Source of the DNA: Hygrophila difformis
Taxonomy: Eukaryota; Streptophyta; Magnoliopsida; Lamiales; Acanthaceae
Assembly: GCA_030278955.1 (NCBI GenBank)
Contig: JAOANR010000014.1
Span: 40,003,453 to 40,067,452, forward strand
DNA: 64,000 nt
Direction of reading: 5' to 3'
Below the pieces are notes generated by a model. The model did not search any database, was not told the origin of the DNA, and saw only the letters and a program-made list of their open reading frames with translations. A program made the translations under genes and the position numbers. The stretch's first letter is position 1. The number at the start of each line of letters is the position of its first letter. Of this stretch, positions 33,207-44,857 are shown in pieces.

Positions 33207-35348
33207 CAAAGCAGAATATAAATAAAGCAGATAAACACCACACCGTCCCATACCGGTGCTTCAACCACGATCATACAATTGACATAAATAAATCATCACA
33301 CCGTCCCATACCGGTGCTTCAACCACAGACATACAATTTATGCACGTGATGCATGGCCTAACATACACCTATCTACCCTATATGCAAATGCAAATGAATA
33401 TGCCTAGCCGGCAACCTAAACCCGGGCGGTATGATCCCACGGGTGAGGATATCATCAACTCCAACCCGTTACAGGGTAACATACACCATCCCCGCAGGGA
33501 CCACAGGCATCACAGCCCAATCACAGGCATAACAGCCAAATCACAGGCATCGCAGCCAAATCACAGGCATCACAGCCTAATAATCACCCCGCAGGGCCAA
33601 CGGGACTCAACAACACCGGTAAAGGCTGCCCGATCGGACATTTCCAGTATGTCCATCCATCCATGATGCAATACCATGCATTATAATAACCAGCCCAAAA
33701 GGGCCAACATGAATAATAACCAATAATCCACCCCGCAGGGTCATCGGGACTCAACAACACCGGTAAAGGCTGCCCGATCGGACATTTCCAATATGTCCAT
33801 CCATCCATAATGCAATACCATGCATTATAATAACCAGCCCAAAAGGGCCAACAGGAATAACAACCAATAATCCACCCCGCAGGGTCATCGGGACTCAACA
33901 ACACCGGTAAAGGCTGCCCGATCGGATATTTCCAATATGTTTGTAATCTCATAATGCAATATCATGCATTATAATAACCACCCCAAAAGGGTAACAGATA
34001 TAACAGTCAATAATACACCCCGCAGGGCCATCGGGACTCAACAACACCTGTGAAGGTTGCCCGATCTATCATAAATATCATAACAACCCATCGGGTTAAT
34101 AACCGTCAATTCCAATGCAATAACATGCATATGACAATACAGTGATATTCAAGCACCTACACACTAGGTTCGCATGCTTCTCAACATATAAGGAATTCAA
34201 TACATATGAGATAGCCCCCAAGGCTAAGGCATTAGTGATATAATAATTCAACAGTTTCCCTAAGCAATTCAACAACCCACACGGGCCAATTGATTAACCC
34301 ACGGTTTACCAATAATATTTGGGGAAGTCATAACAATAATTGGTGCAAAGAAAACATCATTATAGGATCTAAATCGCACAAAAAGGGGGCCAAACAGGGC
34401 CTTTCTGCGCTCACGGCGCACACGCGCGCGTAAAACGCGTGACATACGCAGCCCAGTACTGTAGCGATTACTGTAGTGAGTTACTGCGGTAACTACTGTA
34501 CAAGTTACTGTGGTGGTTACTGTTCAAATTACCGTGGTAATTACTGTTCAAATTACCGTGGTAATTACTGTTGCGAATTACTGCAGTAACTACGCGAGTT
34601 ACCGCGGTAACTACTGTACAGTTACTGTAGCAGCACTGTAGCAGTTACTGTAGCAGTTACTGTTCATCGTCTTCTCCGATTTTCCAATCGGTTTTCCGGC
34701 GATTTCGCCGGAAATCCGACCCCCAAAATACCCCCCAAACACGTAATTTAAGCAATATAATCCCTTGCCTGAAGTCTTCCAACAATAATCAACCTTCGAT
34801 TCGTTGATTCCAAGCTTCGATTCAAGCCGATCTACAAGAGTTGAAGAAAAACCCCCAATTTTCGTCACTACCAAAACAGCCCCCTAAAACTTGCTTCAAA
34901 AACCATGGAATTGAGAAATTAATCAAGAAAGAAGTTTACCTTAGCTAGTACAAAAGATTCCCCAACCGATTTGAGCAAGAAAATGGAGATTGGAAGGGTT
35001 TTGACACCAACCCTAACTCACCAAAGAAGAGTGACGGGAAAGAGGGGAAGAGAGGAGTGAAATGGGTTTCCAATGCCCAAAAATCTGATTTTTAAGAGTC
35101 AAAAATGGAACCGGGTCGGGTCATGGGTCTCGGGTCGGGTCGGAATGTGGGTTAAAAGGGTTACACCAGTTGTCTTGACCACATTGCACCCATTTGAGCA
35201 CTTGACTCTTATTATCTTTTGGGTTTGAACCCACTTATTCTCCCACTTCATTAAAATCATATCTACAAAATATCCATATAATAAATCCTTTGTTAATTAA
35301 CCACAATTAATTAAATTAATCATGTGTTAATTAAACCGGGGTGTTACA
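32592..35348 (-). repeat. LTR of element C, left copy
   Basis: It contains an (ATA)n microsatellite (about 33153-33204), the shared core motif twice (about 33238-33270 and 33294-33326), four units of a 144-bp tandem repeat (33587-34080) and a GTTACTG-type palindromic repeat block (34450-34670). ORFs over the 144-bp units are artefacts. Confidence 0.92.
33100..33114 (-). promoter_or_regulatory. Conserved LTR hairpin, C copy
   Basis: CAGTAC-AAC-GTACTG is a perfect 6-bp stem in the same context (GGGGGT before, AGCAAG after). It is repeated in the other C LTR near 39101-39115. Confidence 0.65.
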
Positions 35349-35399
35349 ATCCCTCCCCCTTAGGATCATTCGTCCTCGAATGCAATAACATGGATTAGA

Positions 35400-37660
35400 T
35401 AGGTTACCTCATTGATTTGGAGTCAAATCCAAATCAGGTTATCGCTCCAACATACTGTCATCGGTCTCCCAAGTAGTAGTTTTAGTTTCGAGCCTAGACC
35501 ACAATACCTTAACCACCGGAATGGTCTTGTGCCTCAACCTTCTCCTTCACATCACTTATGCGAACAGGATACTCCCCATACTCAAGACTCGCATCCAATT
35601 CAACTTTATCAAGCTGAATGATCTTATCTGGATCAGACAGAAACTTCCTAAGTTGGGAAGTATGGTATGGAATACATCATGGGCTCGACCCACTTCTGCT
35701 AGCAAAGCCAACATATACGTCACTTTCCCAACCATCTCAACAATCTCATAGGATCCAATATATCTCGGAATCAGCTTGGCTTCTTACCAAATCGGCGTAC
35801 CCCTTTCATAGGGATACCTGAAACAACACACAATCTCTAACCTCAAGATCTACAAGGCGACGAGCTAAATCAGCATAGCTCTTATGTCGGTCTTGAGCTT
35901 CTTTCATCCGATCCTTTGATTCTTATTAACTCGGTAGTCTGCGCAATTACCTCAAGACCTATATTTACCCGATCTGCTGGATCATTCTAGCACAAGGGAC
36001 TCATGCACTTCCTCCCATACAGTGTCACTAGATTTTCAAGACATGAACTACCGCTTCCGCCTCCAAATCATGCGTCGGTAGTTCTACTGATTACATTCTC
36101 ATTATGTATTAACACACCACCCAAACCTTTAAGTGAGGTGCTGGTCAAAACTTCATACTCACCTGACTCATCAGGTAGAGTCAATACAAGTGTCTTTGTC
36201 ATTTCATTCTTCCAAATTTTGAACGCTTGCTCACAATCATCATCCCATCTAAATCTGACATCGTTACACAACTATATCATCAGAGGTCTAGCAATGCTAG
36301 AAAATCCCTCGATACCTACTGTAGTAACCAACAAGATCCAAGAAACTTCGGATCTTCCCCACATTCTTCAGGACTTGCCATTTAAATACAGCTTTTACCT
36401 TAGCATGATCAACAGACATACCATTACCGGAAATAATGTGCCCCGGAAAAGACACATCTCCAACCAAAATTCACATTTGGAGAGTTTAGCATACAGCTTA
36501 TGCTCTCACAATGTATTCAAAACTGTTCTCAAGTGACCCGCGTGTGCCTCACGCGTCGGCGAATAAACCATAATATCATCTATGAACACAACCACGCACA
36601 CGACCAGCAGGGGATGTAATACCCTATACATGAGATCCATGAAGATCGCTAGTGCGTTAGTCAAACCAAAAGACATGACCGGGAATTCAAATGTCCTCAA
36701 TGAGTCCTGAAAACTGTCTTAGGCCTATCCGCCTCCGCCACCCTTATCTGATGGTAGCCCAATCTCAAATCAATCTTACTAAAATTACTGGCCCCTCTCA
36801 ACTAATCAAATAGATCCCCAATCCGAGGTAAAGGATACTTGTTTTTCCCGTGATTCAATTCAATTCTCTGTAATCGATGCACATCCTCATCGACCCATCA
36901 TTCTTCTAAACAAACAAAACAGGAGCTCCTTAAGGCGAGCTACTCGGCTAAATATACATGGTAAGCTCATTCAATTGATCCTTCAACTCTTTCAGTTCAC
37001 ATGAGTCATATGGTAAAGAGCTTTAGAAATATGAGCTGCATCAGGCATCAGCTCAATAGTAAAATCAATCTCCCGAGCAGATGGGAGACCATGTATTTCG
37101 TCGGGAAATACATCCCCGAACTCAGAGATAACAGGGACACTCGAAGCAGCAAGAACCTCTGCTCGAAGATCCCTTATGTGCCACAGGGAAATAGAACAAC
37201 CCCCTGCGCATCAGGTCACACAACAAAGCAACAGAAACCACACCAGTAACAGGTGGAATCAACGGATGTCGATAAGAAACACAGTTACCCAAAGAATCCA
37301 AAAAGGATATTCGTGGAACACCACAATCAATCACAGCACGATGGCAAACAGCCAATCCATGCCCAATAGTACGTCAAAACCAGCTGGGCTAAAGACCACC
37401 AGGTCAGCCCTGAATTCGCGACTCTCGATGCTCAACACAGCATCTTGCATCAATGATCACTTCGAATATTATCACCCGAAGGTAAAGAAACTAGCATCTG
37501 GTAGGGCTCCAATGGTCCTACTCCATGCTCTCGCACAAATCACAAAGCCACTAAAGAACACGAAGCTTCTGAATCTCACAGTACTAAGGCAGAAGGATTC
37601 GCAGCAGTGGTAGCATTTACTCCATGCTTACGAATGAAATTTAGAGTCTCAAATGAACAT
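35400..37660 (-). pseudogene. Element C broken pol
   Basis: In minus-strand order: protease remnant with the DSEAS change (about 37580), the same out-of-frame VIDCGVPRISFLDSLGNC block as A (37330), RT palm VVFIDDIMVYSPTREAHAGH (36580), thumb/RNase H start (36270-36068), then the integrase end and chromodomain-like region (35900-35400) with stops. The integrase core is absent. Shared lesions show common descent with A from an already broken copy. Confidence 0.87.
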
Positions 37661-38576
37661 AAGACTCCAGAAGCAAACAAAATAACCGTATCACAAAATG
37701 CGACATAAATAATTCACATATCAGGGAAACGAGTTTATCTCTCAACCAGAGAGTCAAGAAGAAACACCTACGATACAAGAATCACACACATGCCAAAACG
37801 TTATCCAATCAACGTAACGCTTCCATAACATAAAGACGACATACTAGGAAGTCCCCTAGTTCGGACTTGCCCAGTGATATCGGCCCCCTTCACGTTACCG
37901 ATCTTTTTATACAGAACAGTCACCTTGCCTCGTCTCATGCGACAGGCATTCAACGCTTCGAGAACCATCTAATGTTCTTTTGATTGACCCAGTGTCAATT
38001 CTATGCCACTTCATATCATTATTCTTTCTAACCAAATCCGACTATACCCTTACTGGCATAACTAAGAAATGGTTTCCACCATCCTTCGCATGCAGGCGGA
38101 CTGCAATTATCTATATCACCCCAATGGGTTATCGCACAATGTAGACTTTCTCAGTACCCTATCTCACTCTCGAGGGTACATCAAACCCATCTGAACACCA
38201 TTCAACAGATAGATCCCGCTTGGATAGCCATTCGAATAGCCCAGGCTTCCATGATGCCTTTCCAAACTATTCAGCCAACTTAGATTACAACATCAACAAA
38301 CAATGTTAGCAAAAATCACCAATCGTATACACAGCAGTATATATAAACGACAAAATTAAATAACCGATCAAAAGTCATTCATAGTCCTCAATGACTGTGA
38401 GATAACAAGGATCCTGACTGGAGTACCATTGTTCCCTCACAGTTCCCCAACTGTGAATTAACCTGGTGTGCACAGAAATAATCAGATATAATAAAAATAT
38501 AATTATATGCTATATGTACCCCACACACAACTCACCACCTATGTCTACAAGTTTTAATAAGATAAAAGAGCACACA

Positions 38577-38589
38577 GGCTCTGATACCA
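38577..38589 (-). other. tRNA-Met primer binding site of element C
   Basis: The minus strand reads TGGTATCAGAGCC, 3 nt from the LTR edge at 38593. Confidence 0.92.
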
Positions 38590-38592
38590 CTC

Positions 38593-39161
38593 TGTAACGC
38601 CCCGAAAATTCAAACCTGATTTTCGCAAACATTACCGTTGTACTAACTATTCTAAACTAGTGGCCAGCTAATTTAAAACAGCTAGTACAAGACTGAGTAC
38701 ACCTAAAGTGATCATCTGATTAATCCAGTTTAATGCAGAAGCTATAATTAAATTAGAATCACATAGGCACATAAAATGTCACCCAAGAATAATCAAATAA
38801 CGGTCCCAGCGACCCATCCAGGCTACAAGCCTCCCAACAGCATACCAATATCTCAAACAGGGCTACCAGCCCAAAGCTGTAAATCACATAAGACCACCGG
38901 CCGACAGTATGTAAATCCCAGGCTCACAGGCCTCAACCAGCAGTATATATCAAGCAAAAGCAGTCAACAGAGTATCACATAATGACATATAAATAATAAT
39001 AACAGAAATGTCCTATCTATGTGATCTCTCATAACCCCAAACCCAGTCATGCTCCAGCGCCTCCAGCAGGATCTATAAAACAGACAAAAGCAAAGGGGGT
39101 CAGTACAACGTACTGAGCAAGGCTACGTGCCGGGGAGTAAGGGAAAACAACACCATAATAA

Positions 39162-39229
<68 letters not shown>

Positions 39230-41409
39230 TAACAAAGCAGAATATAAATAAAGCAGATAAACACCACACCGTCCCATACCGGTGCTTCAACCACGATCAT
39301 ACAATTGACATAAATAAATCATCACACCGTCCCATACCGGTGCTTCAACCACAGACATACAATTTATGCACGTGATGCATGGCCTAACATACACCTATCT
39401 TATCTACCCTATATGCAAATGCAAATGAATATGCCTAGCCGGCAACCTAAACCCGGGCGGTATGAACCCACGGGTGAGGATATCATCAACTCCAACCCGT
39501 TACAGGGTAACATACACCATCCCCGCAGGGACCACAGGCATCACAGCCCAATCACAGGCATAACAGCCAAATCACAGGCATCGCAGCCAAATCACAGGCA
39601 TCACAGCCTAATAATCACCCCGCAGGGCCATCGGGACTCAACAACACCGGTAAAGGCTGCCCGATCGGACATTTCCAGTATGTCCATCCATCCATAATGC
39701 AATACCATGCATTATAATAACCAGCCCAAAAGGGCCAACATGAATAATAACCAATAATCCACCCCGCAGGGTCATCGGGACTCAACAACACCGGTAAAGG
39801 CTGCCCGATCGGACATTTCCAATATGTCCATCCATCCATAATGCAATACCATGCATTATAATAACCAGCCCAAAAGGGCCAACAGGAATAACAACCAATA
39901 ATCCACCCCACAGGGTCATCGGGACTCAACAACAACGGTAAAGGCTGCCCGATCGGATATTTCCAATATGTTCGTAATCTCATAATGCAATATCATGCAT
40001 TATAATAACCACCCCAAAAGGGTAACAGATATAACAGTCAATAATACACCCCGCAGGGCCATCGGGACTCAACAACACCTGTGAAGGTTGCCCGATCTAT
40101 CATAAATATCATAACAACCCATCGGGTTAATAACCGTCAATTCCAATGCAATAACATGCATATGACAATACAGTGATATTCAAGCACCTACACACTAGGT
40201 TCGCATGCTTCTCAACATATAAGGAATTCAATACATATGAGATAGCCCCCAAGGCTAAGGCATTAGTGATATAATAATTCAACAGTTTCCCTAAGCAATT
40301 CAACAACCCACATGGGCCAATTGATTAACCCACGGTTTACCAATAATATTTGGGGAAGTCATAACAATAATTGGTGCAAAGAAAACATCATTATAGGATC
40401 AAAATCGCACAAAAAGGGGGCCAAACAGGGCCTTTCTGCGCTCACGGCGCACACGCGCGCGTAAAACGCGTGACATACGCAGCCCAGTACTGTAGCGATT
40501 ACTGTAGCAATTACTGTAGCGATTACTGTAGCGAGTTACTGCGGTAACTACTGTAGTGAGTTACTGCGGTAACTACTGTACAAGTTACTGTGGTGGTTAC
40601 TGTTCAAATTACCGTGGTAATTACTGTTCAAATTACCGTGGTAATTACTGTTGCGAATTACTGCGGTAACTACGCGAGTTACCGCGGTAACTACTGTACA
40701 GTTACTGTAGCAGCACTGTAGCAGTTACTGTAGCAGTTACTGTTCATCGTCTTCTCCGATTTTCCAATCGGTTTTCCGGCGATTTCGCCGGAAATCCGAC
40801 CCCCAAAATACCCCCCAAACACATAATTTAAGCAATATAATCCCTTGCCTGAAGTCTTCCAACAATAATCAACCTTCGATTCGTTGATTCCAAGCTTCGA
40901 TTCAAGCCGATCTACAAGAGTTGAAGAAAAACCCCCAATTTTCGTCACTACCAAAACAGCCCCCAAAAACTTGCTTCAAAAACCATGGAATTGAGAAATT
41001 AATCAAGAAAGAAGTTTACCTTAGCTAGTACAAAAGATTCCCCAACCGATTTGAGCAAGAAAATGGAGATTGGAAGGGTTTTGACACCAACCCTAACTCA
41101 CCAAAGAAGAGTGACGGGAAAGAGGGGAAGAGAGGAGTGAAATGGGTTTCCAATGCCCAAAAATCTGATTTTTAAGAGTCAAAAATAGAACCGGGTCGGG
41201 TCGGAATGTGGGTTAAAAGGGTTACACCAGTTTTCTTGACCACATTGCACCCATTTGAGCACTTGACTCTTATTATCTTTTGGGTTTGAACCCACTTATT
41301 CTCCCACTTCATTAAAATCATATCTACAAAATATCCATATAATAAATCCTTTGTTAATTAACCACAATTAATTAAATTAATCATGTGTTAATTAAACCGG
41401 GGTGTTACA
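38593..41409 (-). repeat. LTR of element C, right copy
   Basis: It has the same plan as the left copy. The microsatellite is longer (about 39153-39230) and there are extra ACTGTAGCGATT units near 40500. Confidence 0.92.
40480..40745. repeat. GTTACTG-type short repeats within the C LTR
   Basis: Many variants of GTTACTGTAGC, GTAATTACTG and TTACCGCGGTAA lie head to tail and inverted, so the block could fold into several alternative hairpins. The other LTR carries it at 34450-34670 with fewer units. The equivalent LTR position in B and in the solo LTR is occupied by a GCGCGC-rich island. Confidence 0.75.
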
Positions 41410-41811
41410 TTATGTTGTTTCAAATCGCAATAATCAGATAATCATGAAAAAGTGTTTGGATTTGTATTTTTCATTACCTCAAAAGGCAACAATATGGTAA
41501 AATATATTTTTGGCTACACGCAATTTTCTTGCAGCACCAAAGTGGGGCTGCAAGAAAATAGCGTTTTCATTCCCTCAAAAAGCAAATAATAGATTATTGG
41601 AAGTTAGTACAAAAACAGAATTAACTGATTATTTGCATTTTGCAAACGAAATAATCAGATAATTCCGCCCAAAATGCACAAACAAACGCCCGCTAAATCA
41701 ATAAAACAACAATATTAGAAAAATAACTTAATTGACAAAGTTGCTAAACCACTTTGTCACATTTTTTCTCAATAATGTGGTCAGAAAATTAGCATGAACC
41801 AAATTTTTTTG

Positions 41812-41980
41812 AAGAAGCCATTGAAGGTCTGGAAAGGGTGGTGGGAGCTCATGTCACACAATTACAAAGGGAACAAAGGGAATGGATAGGGGACCGGATG
41901 GGGATTCGAACCCCTCAACCTAAAGGTTGGTAGTTGGGGGAGTTACCACATGATTAAGTCTCCAACCCCGCATGAACCAA
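41812..41980 (-). mobile_element. SINE (tRNA-derived), minus orientation
   Basis: On the minus strand a B-box-like GGTTCGAATCCCCATCC follows the AACCTTTAGGTTG block. The body matches the SINE at 984-1158 (Gly/Arg-rich spacer, CACAATT...GGGAGCTC region). Confidence 0.68.
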
Positions 41981-42057
41981 ATTTTATGTAATAAGTACAA
42001 TATTTGAATTCTTGAAATCTTATCTTATTTTAAAATTATATATATAAATTTTACTTA

Positions 42058-42085
42058 CCGCGCATTGCGCGGGCAGGTATGCTAG
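42058..42085 (+). mobile_element. Helitron-like 3' terminus
   Basis: A short GC hairpin (GCGCATTGCGC) is followed 11 nt later by CTAG and T, the Helitron 3' end rule. Only the end is recognised. Confidence 0.6.
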
Positions 42086-44207
42086 TCTATTTATAAAAAT
42101 TATATGTTATGGGTTCAAATAGTAATTTTACCTCAAAGATATGCATATCTATCATAAAGATACATATCAAAGGTCTAAAAAGTAAAATCACTTCATTCTA
42201 AAATTTTATGACCGTAGGATTGAAAATTTGTTAATCTCCACCATTTATTCCTAAATAGAATAAATATAATGAATATTGAAACCATAATTTTATTGTGATA
42301 CCTATATTGCCCTTTTAAGTCCTAATTATTTCTCTTAATAAATATATATACTACGGGTTTAAATAGTAAAGAAAATACATAAACAAATCTTTAAAAAAAT
42401 ATATATGTACTATTTTGACTAAAAATAGTTAAGAGTATTAAAATTTAACTTTTATTTTAATTTTTTTCAAAAAAAAATACATGATATACATAAAATAAAA
42501 AAAGTTTTCATCAATAAGAAAAATTCAATATACTATTTTATGTACATAAAAGTTAATATCATGATAATTTATTTTTTATATATATTATTATTAGTAATTA
42601 ATCTACATATATAATATTAATACTATCTCTGTTCCCTTTATATAAATATAATATATATAGTCGACATATTTTTGTGGGTGATTAAAGTGAGTTAGAAAGA
42701 CGAAAGTTTTAATATACTTTAATATATTTAATTATACATATATAATATTTATAATAGTAGGGGTGGTAATTAATATGGATTAATTTTGCTATTTATATTT
42801 TAATAAAAATAAGAACTTGAATTATATACCTATGGATTAATTTTTTGTAACACCCCGATTTAATTAACTCATAATTAATTAATTTAATTATGGTTAATTA
42901 ACAAAAGACTTAGTATGTGGATTATTTTGTAGGGAATGAAGATTTAAGTGGGGGAAATAAGTGGGTTCAACTCACAAGATAATAAGAGTCAAGTGCTCAA
43001 ATGAGTGCAATGTGGTCAAGACAAGTGGTGTAACCCTTTTAACCCACATTCCGACCCGACCCGGATCCACTTGGGTGTTAAAAATCAGATTTTGGACTTG
43101 GGGGAAAATCATTTCCACCCTTCACACCCCCAAATCCCGTCACCCTCTCTAGGAGGAACTAGGGTTCTTCCAATTCTTGCACAAATTGAGCTTTGAGTGC
43201 AAAATCAAGTGGGGATCTCATACTACAACCTAAGGTAAGTGTTTTCCATCATCTACCTCTTGTTTTCATGAAGTTGGAACTAGTTTTTGATGGGGTTTTG
43301 GTGGTGACGGGAATGAAGTATAAGATGGATCTTTTGTAGATTGACTTGATTTTTGGAGCTTGGATTCTTGTTTGGAAGCTGAATTTGTGTTGAAGGAAGC
43401 TAAGGTTAGTACTTGAGATCATTTTGGTGTTGTTGATTTCAAGTTCTTGGTACTCTTTGGATGTATGTTGGAAGAACTCATGTTTGAAGATGAGTTTTGA
43501 TGATTTGACTTGATTTCTTGTTATGTAGCTTGGTATTGGTGTTTGGAGGCGTTGGGGAGCTGTATTGGAAGAGTTTGGACCACCTCAATACCAGGCAAGG
43601 GTAGAGATAGGCCTAAATGGGGGCATAATCGGTGGAATGGCCGGAAACCGCCATTTCCATCGTTTCTGGTGTGTCGGCGCGCACTTGGCGCGCCCTTTAG
43701 CCAAACAGCGCGCGAGCAGCGCGCGATCGAACGTCACGACCACCCTGTAGAGGGCGCGCGCTCTTGGCGCGGTCTTTGCCCAAACAGCGCGCGGGGTGCG
43801 CGCGGGCCTCCTGTCCGCGCGATTCGTTCGCTCGTTTTTCCGATTCTTCGTCCTTCGTGTTTCCTTAGTTCTTCTTATGCTTCTAGCATGCCATAACCAT
43901 CATTATGCTCACAATCTTTGAACTTAGTTGTGATGAGCGGTGATCTACTATGCCTTAGTTAAGATCGAGACTTGTTTCGCTTCTATGACGATATGTGTTG
44001 ATGCCGATATGTGGGACTTGGCACACCCCGGAATATTTTAAAACTACTATTTTAAAGAGCCCGGATTATTCTTTTTAAAAACTATTATTTTCAAGTATTA
44101 TTATTTTTAAAGTTATCATTTATAAACTAGTAGTATATTTCAAAGAGCCCAGACTATTTTAAAGCTATCTATTTTAAAGAAAATACTTCACTCGAGATGA
44201 GTGATTG

Positions 44208-44292
44208 AATTGAATCTGAATATCTGTGATGATATGTGAATATCTGTGATGATATGTGAATATCTGTGATGATATGTGAATATCTGTGATGA
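44208..44292 (+). repeat. 20-bp tandem repeat (about 4 units) in the solo LTR
   Basis: Units read AATATCTGTGATGATATGTG. The B LTRs have about two such units (in inverse) at the same place, so the array has expanded here. Confidence 0.8.
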
Positions 44293-44842
44293 TATAAAAT
44301 GCCACGACGGTAGGATACGCTAAGCTTACGAATCGGTATCCGATGAGAGGCATAGTGGGATTGCTACCCAGAAGCATTGAGACTGGAAAGGATTTATATC
44401 CTAGTCTGATTTTGGCTGGAGAGGGCTCATGACCCTTTGCCTGACCCGCTTGCCGTAAGCCACGATTTCAGCTGTTAGTGTCCGCGGCGGGGGCACTGTG
44501 GGTATGTCTCTCGACCATTAAGGGGTGTGGACCCTTATATGGGAGGGAATACCGACCATGGTACCTAGGTGCGCGCTAGACATGCTTATGTGCTGCATTT
44601 AGAATAGATAGACATCCTAGGTCATAACATTTCATCTCATCATCCATCATTCATCTTATTTGCAGTGGTTGAAGCACCGGTATGGGACGGTGTGATGTTT
44701 ACTTATTTGCTCTGCTCAATTTTTATGTTATGCCTAATAAATGTTTAAAAACGAAATATATCTCCACATATATATATAAATATACTTCTAGGGAATCAAG
44801 TTAATTCTTGTTTCCCCTTATGCCGATTCTTCTATTCTTGCT

Positions 44843-44857
44843 CAGTACCTTGTACTG
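44843..44857 (+). promoter_or_regulatory. Conserved LTR hairpin, solo LTR copy
   Basis: CAGTAC-CTT-GTACTG has a perfect 6-bp stem, preceded by GCT and followed by ACCC as in element A. Confidence 0.65.

Larger units (their letters stand above)
32592..41409 (-). mobile_element. Ty3/Gypsy LTR retrotransposon C (defective sister of A)
   Basis: The target duplication is TTATG (32587-32591 and 41410-41414). LTRs lie at 32592-35348 (2757 bp) and 38593-41409 (2817 bp), with 3244 bp internal. Minus orientation follows from the primer site at 38589-38577 and a polypurine tract at 35364-35349. The LTRs differ mainly by indels: ATA microsatellite length, GTTACTG-type repeats and a short deletion in the GGGTCGGGTC region. 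The internal part has the same broken pol as A, without gag. Confidence 0.92.
32479..41693. mobile_element. PIF/Harbinger-type MITE split by element C
   Basis: The left part (32479-32586) starts GAGGATGTTTGGATGCGC. The right part (41415-41693) ends with the inverse of GCGGGCGTTTGTTTGTGC. TAA flanks both ends (32476-32478 and 41694-41696), the Harbinger target size. AATAATCAGATAATT-type blocks recur inside. Without element C it would be about 390 bp. Confidence 0.7.

Noticed and set aside
33587..34080. Regularly spaced repeats that might suggest a CRISPR-like array
   Set aside because: The sequence is plant nuclear DNA, units are 144 bp and nearly identical throughout with no unique spacers, and they sit inside an LTR.
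34611..34874. ORF with 'VVTKIGGFSSTLVDRLESKLG' in the C LTR, repeated at 40691
   Set aside because: LTR leader sequence present in both LTRs, no domain, and part of it is encoded by the GTTACTG repeat block.
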